Positions 14,247 to 23,826 of a stretch of 64,000 nt of DNA are shown piece after piece. The DNA is from Conus ventricosus (taxonomy: Eukaryota > Mollusca > Gastropoda > Neogastropoda > Conidae), in contig CM031595.1 in the NCBI GenBank assembly GCA_018398815.1, positions 135,923,603-135,987,602 on the forward strand. The letters run 5' to 3'. The notes beneath the pieces are model-generated. The model worked only from the letters and a program-made list of their open reading frames with translations, had not been told where the DNA came from and did not search any database. The first letter of the stretch is position 1. Every line of letters starts with the position of its first letter. The position numbers were made by a program, and so were the translations under genes.

Positions 14247-17200
14247 CACATGCACATACATGTACAGCCTTATCAAAAGACTACTTTGCATATAGAAAAA
14301 AATCATGTGCCATATTTTCAGAGGTGCTTGATATGAAGTAGATTTCATAAGAAAAAAACAACAACAACAACGGGGTATGCCCTTTACTCCACAGCACCTT
14401 GCAGCACAAAATTACAAGGAGATTGAATGAAAAGGATCCACAGTAAGCAAGAGTACATAGTGAAGACAGAGGCACAGACCTGTGGGACAGAGAGACCAGA
14501 GGATTGTCGCTGCCTAGCTTGAGCGCCAGGATGGTGTAGCCGTAGTTGTGCCAGTCGATGATCATGCGGCTGCCACGAAGCAGGCATACCAAAGACACCA
14601 CAGGAAAGGTGGGTATGGTGGGGGGGTTCTGTACACAGCACAGAATTCTGCGGTCATCAACAGGATTCTGCTGTCTTAAACATCATCACATAACACAGAA
14701 TAGTTTATACAGCTGTGAACATACAACACAGGATTCTGATGTCTTAAACATCATCACATAACACAGCATAGTTTATACAGCTGTGAATATGCAACACAGG
14801 ATTCTGCAGCTGTAAACACATAGCACAGGGTTCTAAAGACTTAAATGCCTCACAATACAGGACTCTGCATCCCTACATCAAATCACTCAGGATTTTGTGG
14901 CCACGGATATTAAATGATACAGGATTTTGCAGCTATATCATACAATGTTAGGATTCTGTAGCAATAAACATCATATGATACAGAAACCTGCTTCAATAAA
15001 TCCCTTAACACAGGAATCTAGTACTATAAACATCACACAACACAGGGTTTTACTGTGATAAATGTCAGATAAAACAAAAAGTCCGCATTAACTCAATCAA
15101 GTCTTATCGGAAGCGGGTTTCCGACATTGTTCACATCGCGTGAAGGCGTGTCGGACGCATACCTCCAACAGAGTTTGACGATTTTTAAATCATACCGCCT
15201 TTCATTAAAAGGCAATAAATCTCATTTCAGGGACAGCTTAGGGCCTTTTTTTGCAGTTGCTTCCCTTAGACTGTTCTTTGTGTATTCTGTAGTAGTTTTA
15301 TATGGATTTGAATTGTCCTACTCTCAGTTCCCACGATCACACAATTTTGAACACGATCACACGATTTGGAGTGGCTCAAGCATTTTGTGGTCAAATTCTT
15401 GTGTTTTATGCAGTTGTCATAAATATACTATTCTCTGTAAGTCATACCAAGTGCTCAGAAGTGTAATTGAACTTGTGTGGGATGATAGAGAGCATGAAGA
15501 AGTAGATTACAGTGTGCACAAAAAGTTTTTGTTTTTCTGCAAATGGATTATTTACATCATGTGAACTATGTGGATTCCTCACTGAAGGTAAGCATTTTTG
15601 ATAAATATATTGTTTCTTGTATTCAATGGTGTATGTTTCATGCTCCTAGGTAAAGTGGTTGATTTTTTTATGATTTTTTGAAAATTGCCAAAAATCGTGT
15701 GATCTGAGGGACAAACTGGTCCATTTTGGCCGTGACTTGATTGAGTTAACAGATTATATCCAACCACAAAATCAACACAACAGACGTCTCTGGACAGTCT
15801 GGGCTTCTCTCCCCTGGGGCAGCATCTCACCATGGTACAGTGCCTCTTCTTTTTCTTTCTGCAGACACATACTTTTGTTTGCCTATCAAAGTGGACTTTG
15901 CTTTAGAACTTTACTACGAACAACTGAATGGTCAACATGGAACCTCCAGATGGGCCAGAATGGTTAGAGCAGATGGTCGTAAGTTCAAACCAGACGTGGG
16001 GCTGGATTTTCACAGCTTGCAAATCCCCTCTGTCCATAGAAAGGTAAACAGTGTTTTATTCAGTTCAGGGCAGGTTAAGGTGGCAGAAGGAGAGGGATGA
16101 GCTCCGTCTTCCATCATGCCTTGACCTAGACACAGTGAATCTAATGAAGAAGAAACAAATTTATGTCAGCTGCACACAGGCCACTCCTCTTACACCCACT
16201 TGTATCTTTAAAACGGGGAAGAAGCTCTCTGGTGCAATCCATTTGATGAACATTTTTCATCCGATCTAACTGACAAAAGATTTTAAACCCATTCCAAGGT
16301 ATTTTTAGAAACTCTGTGTTAATGAGTGGTATGTGTATGTTTCTGTTTTAAAATCTATGCAGAGTTGACTTCAACAAGGTGGTTGGCTGGGCTATAAGCA
16401 ACATGGATAGGACTGAATTGAATCTCTAACAGTTTTGTGTCTCCATGACCGTTAGGCCATGGAACTTAAATCTTGTTTTCTTTTTTTTTCCAAGACTAGC
16501 ACTGCTTTATAACTGAAACAGAGACAGAGGAAAAATATAACAACTATCCTTTGCCAGACTTGAAACCCATGGACCTGGGATTTTGCTTCTTTCTGAAGCA
16601 AGTTTCTTTATTCATTAGATCTCCTCTCATGCGAATCCTGACACACACCACAAGATTCTGTAGGCTTAGTCATCACATCAAACAAAGATTTTGCAGCCAC
16701 AGACATCACAAACCAGGATTCTGCAGCCAATGGAAATCAACATCACATATCACAGCCTTCTGAGGCCACCAATATCACATATCTCAGGCTTCTGCGTCCA
16801 CCAACATCATATATCACAGGATTCTGTGTCCACCAATATCACATATCTCAGGCTTCTGCATCCCCCAACATCACATACCACAGGATTCTGTGGCCACCAA
16901 CATCATATATCACAGGCTTCTGAGGCCACCAACATCATATATCACAGGCTTCTGCGTCCACCAACATCACATATCACAGGATTCTGTGGCCACCAACATC
17001 ATATATCACAGGCTTCTGTGGCCACCAACATCATATATCACAGGCTTCTGCGTCCACCAACATCACATATCACAGGATTCTGTGGCCACCAACATCATAT
17101 ATCACAGGCTTCTGTGGCCACCAACATCATATATCATAGCCTTCTGTGGCCACTAACATCACATATCACAGGGTTCTGTGGCCACCAACATCACATATCA

Positions 17201-18358
17201 TAGCCTTCTGAGGCCACCAATATCACATATCACAGGCTTCTGCGTCCACCAACATCATATATCATAGCCTTCTGAGGCCACCATCATATATCATAGCCTT
17301 CTGAGGCCACCAATATCACATATCACAGGCTTCTGCGTCCACCAACATCATGTATCACAGGATTCTGTGTCCACCAACATCGCATATCTCAGGCTTCTGT
17401 GTCCACCAACATCACATATTACAGGATTCTGTGGCCACCAACATCACATATCACAGGATTCTGTGGCCACCAACATCACATATCACAGGATTCTGTGGCC
17501 ACCAACATCACATATCACAGGAATCTGTGGCCACCAACATCACATATTACAGGATTCTGTGGCCACCAGCATCACATATCACAGGATTCTGTGGCCACCA
17601 ACATCATATATCATAGCCTTCTGTGTCCACTAACATCACATATCACAGGATTCTGTGTCCACTAACATATATCACAGGCTTCTGTGTCCACTAACATCAC
17701 ATATCACAGCCTTCTGAGGCCACCAATATCACAGGCTTCTGTGGTCACCAACATCACATATCACAGGCCTCTGGGTCCACTAACATCATATATCACAGGA
17801 TTCTGTGGCCACTAACATCATATATCACAGGATTCTGTGGCCACTAACATCACATATCACAGGCTTCTGTGGCAACTGACATCACATAGCACTGGCTTCT
17901 GTAGTAACAAAAATCACATAATGCAGAATTTTGTAGCCACAAACATCACATATGACAGTATTCTGTAGCCACAAACATCATGTATTACAGGCTTCTGCTG
18001 CCACAAACGTTACATATGACAGTGTTCTACAGCCAAAAACATCACATATGACAGTATTCTGTAATAAACGTTGCATAATGTCACAGTATTGGAAATCGTA
18101 TATGACAGTATTCTGCGATAAACATCGCATAATGTCACAGTATTGTGACAAACATCATGTAACACAGAACTTTATATCCACAAACATCATATGACATAAG
18201 ATTCTGTAGCCACAGACATCGCACAACACGGGATTCTGTTGACACAAACAACACACAAAAACCATTACGATAAATGTCACATAACACAGGAATCTGTTGC
18301 CTTAATAATAAACATCACACAACACAGGATTCTGTAGCCATGTGCATGCATGCACTAG

Positions 18359-18444
<86 letters not shown>

Positions 18445-21400
18445 TTATACTGTTCCTAAGCATGCATATTTTTATTGGAGAGTGACACAAAATGCTTTCT
18501 CCTCATACAACATGTACAGTACCTAGTAGTTGATCACTTTCTCCTCATACAACATGTATAGTACCTAGTAGTTGATCACTAACCAAATAGTACCACTCCT
18601 TCTAGGCAACATGTTTTTTTGATATTGCAGTTTAAGTAAACATGTATAAAAAAAAAATCTGGTCGGGAAAAATGCAAACATAGAAAAGAGGGCAATGGGT
18701 TTAAGTGGTACCTCTGATATGCATCCGTTTTTCTTATGACCATTGACAAAGTGACAAATCTCTTACTGTACACTAATATTCAATTCATTTCTATTCAGAA
18801 TGACTATTCATGCAAAAATGTAACTGCTCTATGTGCGATGAATAAAGCCATTTGAACCGACGTAAATATACATACATACAACACTTATCACTTGAAAAGA
18901 TACAGCCAACACAAACGATAGCACCTTTTCAAAAATGTATATTTTTTTAAGAGACAAAAAAAAAAAAAAAAAAAACTCTCGACAGCACTTTTCACTAATC
19001 GGAAAAGGACCTTTACCCCTCAAAAAAATTTGGGGGCAACTTTAAGAAATTAACTTGGAGTCAGAATTATTTTTCTTTCCTAAAAAAAAGAAATTGATTA
19101 AACTGGAAAAGGGGTTTTTCCCAGCTCTTTCCCTGCATCAGGGGACAGGGGAAAAACCCTGAGCAACCCCACCACGCTAGCCCTACGGCCTCTTCCAATC
19201 TTTCCTTTGGGGAGGGGGTGGGGGATCCCATACACACTCTGCATGGGCGTCGTGCCCATGAGACAGCTTGCTCCGAGCTCATCAATGCAAACTGCAGCCC
19301 CATTCGCTATTGACTTGCTTAACTCAAACTTGTTTGCGAGGGAATTTTTCAAGTGGGGGTGTGACCTTCAAATGAAATTTCTCATTGCTGATAAGTTCCT
19401 TTTGGAGAAAACTATCTTGACTGTTTGAATAAAATAAATTATCTTTAAATTTTCCTTTGCAAAATGTTTCTTTTCAGATTGCTGGAAAATACCATACCCT
19501 TAATCTTTTAAGTAGGATTTTAAAAAAAAAAAAGAACTCAAAGCGTTTCTTTACCAAAACAAACTGCGGGAACAAACCCAAATATAACATCGGGAATTGG
19601 GCCGGGCCAAGATTGGAATTTTCCAAAAATACATACGGCTCAACGGGTTTTTTTCAGAATGCCCATTCACCTGAATGGGGGGATTTACTGAAGCCAAACA
19701 AAAATGAGGGGGGGTGCTGGAACGCCAACCTTGTCCCAACTGCAAGATCCCCCAAACTATCAAAGAGTTTGACAATAAAAGCCTGCCTTTTGGGGAGTCA
19801 CGGGGTCAATGGACCGGCACGGAAAAGGAACTGGCTCAGGACCCCATTGTTTTCTCGGAAGACAAAAACCAACACCCCGAGGAGTAGCACTTCTCCCAAC
19901 AAAAAACAGAAAAAGCATTACTAAATGGAAACCTTTGGCCAAGACTTTGAAGGCAAGTTTTCCACTCCAATACACCAAGTGACAGTTCTAGTTTGCTGCC
20001 CCAACCGAAATCAGATATAGAACCCAAGGAGCATTTTACATCAGCTCCAAGCACAGGGAGAGTATTTGGCCCATGACAGGGTATGATCCGGGCATTTGAA
20101 TGCAAAGAGGGCAGAAAACATCGGGAGGGGGGCAGTTAGGGCAAACATGGAATTGGTACCAAAAACGATAATGGAGAAAGACAGCAACTTCTTGCAAAAC
20201 AACCTTTTGATTGGGCACCCTTTTAAAACACAAAAATTTTCACAAAACAACTTGGACATCACCAAGGGGGACCACCAAAACCAATAGATCACAAATATCA
20301 ATGGGAGGGGAGGCTCCCTTCAATGTCAGGGCCACCAGAGGACAGATTTTTTGCCAGGACCACACCCTTGTGTTGGCCACCGTTTCCCGAAACTACGCCG
20401 AACACGAGGAAGACAGGCACGTCAGCAAGAAAGACCTGACAGACTGAATGAGACGCTCACCAAACAACTTTTGCTGGGGAAAAAAGAACAATTCCGGGCG
20501 CTGGGGGAACAACAAGATTGACAAAGCCACTTCAACCAGGCCTTGGGGAAGGGGGAAAAAAGGTACTAGCTTCCCCGAAAGAAAAGGAAAGTGGGAAAAA
20601 AAGGGAAACCGGGAAAAAAAAGAAAGAAAGCTGACAAGCAAAGATCAACAACACCAGATCAAACGCTTAAAGTGCAGCACAGAAAAGATATACAAAAAAA
20701 ATAAAGAGGTAAAGAAATGACAAGAGCGACAAGAAGGCTACATCGAGAAACTGGCAGACGAGGCAGAGGAAAACAGCGGTAAAATGATCTAAAAACGCGT
20801 ACAAGAAAAACAAACCAAAAAAATGGTTCCAAAACAAAGATGACCAGTAAAGGCAAAATGGGAAAGGGTGAAGGGGAGGGAGAAAAACTACAGCGCTGGA
20901 AAAAACATTTCGAGTCAGCTGAACAGACCCGACCCCCCCCAGCTACAGATATCCAACCGGGAGGGGATAACCTGGACATCGCACGATCCCCGAGCCTAAA
21001 GAAGTGCAGCACAACAAAACCATGAAGAACGGAAAAACACCAGGGGCAGATGGGGAACAGCAATATGTTGAAAGCAGATATTTAAAGTGACACCCCTATT
21101 CTACGAAGACTCAGACGGTTTGGGAAAAGGCCAGACCCCGAAGCGTGGAAAACTGTCATCTTTAATTGCCCAAAAAGGGAGATCTTGGAGACGCAACAAC
21201 TGGAGGGGGATAAAATTCTTTCCTCACTAGCAAGGTATTTTTGCAAGGTTTTGAGTCAAGGGTGACGGAAACCCTTTAGAGAACCTTCGTCCACAACAAG
21301 CAGGCTTTTCCCCCCCCTGGACGATCCTCCAAACAAACTTCACCTCGCCAGTTCTGGGAAAAGAGCAATGAGTGGAACACGCCTTGTACATCAACTTCAT

Positions 21401-23795
21401 TTACCTGGGGAAGGCATTTTACAGCATCCACCGAGAGCCTTATGGAAAAAACCCCGAACCACGGAATCCCGCAAAACTTGTCCCCGGGCTTGAAATGCGC
21501 AGTGCTCAGTTTACAAGTGATCGCAACACAGAGCCCAGACCCTTTAGTGTCACACGGGAGTGAAAAAGGCGCATCCCATGCCTTTCCCCCTTCACCGGCC
21601 ATGGACGGATTAAAGAAACGCCAAGACAAGAGAGGAGGGAATCAGATGGGCCACGACAAGGTAGCAACAACAACAGGGAAAACTTTGGCTTGCGACACAT
21701 TGCCCTGAGTCACATCGCTACCCCGACAAAACAGGGGAAAACAGATGCCCTGGGAACAACCGGGAAAACCCTTGGGTTAAGGGCAACACCCGAAGACAAG
21801 AGCAAGAAAAGAATGCCAGAGCCAAGACAACATCAAACTAACGGGACGAAAAATTTAGGGAATTTGCGACTTCACCACTTGGCCAAGATGTCAATACAGG
21901 GGGTGGGGGGTGAGAACCGGGCTCGACTTGCAAAAACCGCCCGGGCCTTTGCCTCACTCAGGACACAGGAAGGCAGGGGAAAAATTCCCCCTGAAACCAA
22001 GTTAATCTTCAAATCAAAAGTAATAACACCCCTTCTTTTGGGTCAGAATCATGGAAATGACCAAAAAACCCTCACAACAAACTAGAGCTTCCAAACAGAT
22101 GCCTCAGAAAACCCTTCCAAAACCCTCTAAATTGGGCCCAATACCATCACCAAGAAGAACTCCAACCAAAAAGCAAAACTGAACCCATCTCAACGCAAAA
22201 AACGAAGGCTTGGCGATGGGTAGGCCATTTCCCGCCACAACAACACCATTTTCCCGAATCGCCCAAAGATGGACTCCTGAGGGGCCCAAAAGAAGAGGAC
22301 GCCCAAGGGAAAATTGGAGGAGAACAGTGGGAGGGAGATGAAGGAAAAGGTTGGACAGGGGCCCCTGAACGTGTTTCACAGGGCCCACCGACACATGGGG
22401 GGCTCTGCAGGCCCCTTATGGCTACCGCACAAAGAAACTAGATATTGCACCTGAAAGTCGATTCCCCCTTTTTTTTATGTAACGTCAAGAACAAAACAAT
22501 GATTCTAAAACAGAAAAATAAAAAAGGGCTAGAATGGAACTTTTTTGGGGAAAAAGTTGTTGCATAGACAGGGAATGAATGAGTTAAAAACAGGCAGCTG
22601 ACATCATAGGGTATTTCATGTATCTGTCAGCGACACCCTCTTTTAATCCTTGTATAAAAGACTGATAGGGGATGTTCTTGATGGGGATACTTTATTTTCA
22701 ATCATCTCAAAAAGGGACAACCACCTCAAAAAAAATAAAAGTTTTAATGCATTTTCCTCATTGTAGATGTGACCATATACTTTCAGTTTCCGGAACTAAA
22801 TGAAACTCTTCAGCACATTTTATTAAGCAGGAAACCTAAGTCATTAACAGTTGTTTTACATGCAGGGCAGCTGTCGAGCAACTTTCATCAAATTTAACAG
22901 TTTACCAACTCAGAAAGAACCATAAAAGCTTTCTTTCTGTTGCCAACAAGTGAGATTCCTTATCATATAAGATCTACCACAGACCCCAATACATCCTAGT
23001 TTATAACGATGTCAAAGTGACCCTCTGTTCCAAAATTCATATGGAATGTTAACACGAATGTAGACATTCAAACTGAAAAAATAACGTCACAGAATTCCAT
23101 TTCGATACAATCCATATCATTTACCTTTTACACAAACTCACCTGAAAAAATAAAAGCCACTTTTTGGCAGCAGCATCAAGGTGAAGAACACTGTCAGAAA
23201 CAACCATAAGGCTCTAAAGATGTAGCTCAGGGCCCAGGGAAATCTGGATAGAAATACAAATGTCAAAAATAAAATTAATCTCAGCTTTGCATAAAAATGA
23301 ACACGAGATACATTAAGATTTATTATGAGCACATACTAAACAAGAAAAGTAACTTTTGGTCCAATAGTGGAGTGATTACATGCCCATGCTGCTGGCATAT
23401 TTGGAGTCATGGGCATGCAACTGTTTCACAATGGGAGCAGAAGTTTGCTCACTTTTTTGCTGTAGCTGTTTACATCTGCCTACTTCACCTTCAGTTTCTT
23501 TTAACATTAGGTGTGCAGCAGGAACATGAGAAAAGATGGGCAAATCAGGAGGGAACAAATGATCATGATGTTTTCATGGAGGAATAGAGTGTGGGAAAAG
23601 ACATCCAACAGAAATGCAAGTTTTCCAGAGATCAGAATGGGTTAAATAAAATCAAGCCATATCTCAAGTGAAGATTTAATAATTCACAGGAAATGTAAAG
23701 CATTCCGTGGATACAATGCATATATTTCTTAAGACGATGAACCACTGTCTTGCTTTTATTTTGTGTGTGTGTGTGTTTTCTGGTGTGTGCATGTG

Positions 23796-23826
<31 letters not shown>

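Larger units (their letters stand above)
9768..14390 (+). repeat. Block C, first copy (direct partner at 59404-64000)
   Basis: Near-identical by eye to 59404-64000. It contains ALG1 exons d and e, a SINE-like tail, a TTAA-flanked element and two (AC)n tracts. The partner reaches the window end, so the duplication continues right of the window. Confidence 0.95.
14640..18335 (+). repeat. 32-bp satellite array, interrupted, in the large ALG1 intron
   Basis: Repeating unit of about 32 bp with the core GGATTCTGTGGCCACC followed by AACATCACATATCACA. The unit is degenerate at 14640-15060 and 16640-16720, homogeneous at about 16720-17860 (roughly 35 units), and degenerate again to about 18335. The interruption at 15060-16640 includes a TTAA-flanked element. 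Within the core, three variant units form a 96-bp higher-order repeat near 16950-17140. No plus frame of the core has a stop, so long repetitive open frames here are artefacts. Confidence 0.95.

Noticed and set aside
16691..17203. 170-codon repetitive open frame (HQHHIS/ATNIIYH repeats)
   Set aside because: It is the satellite read in one of three stop-free frames, with no start context or splice support.
17350..17665. Possible CRISPR-like array because of regular repeats
   Set aside because: Units are directly adjacent with no unique spacers, and the window is eukaryotic.
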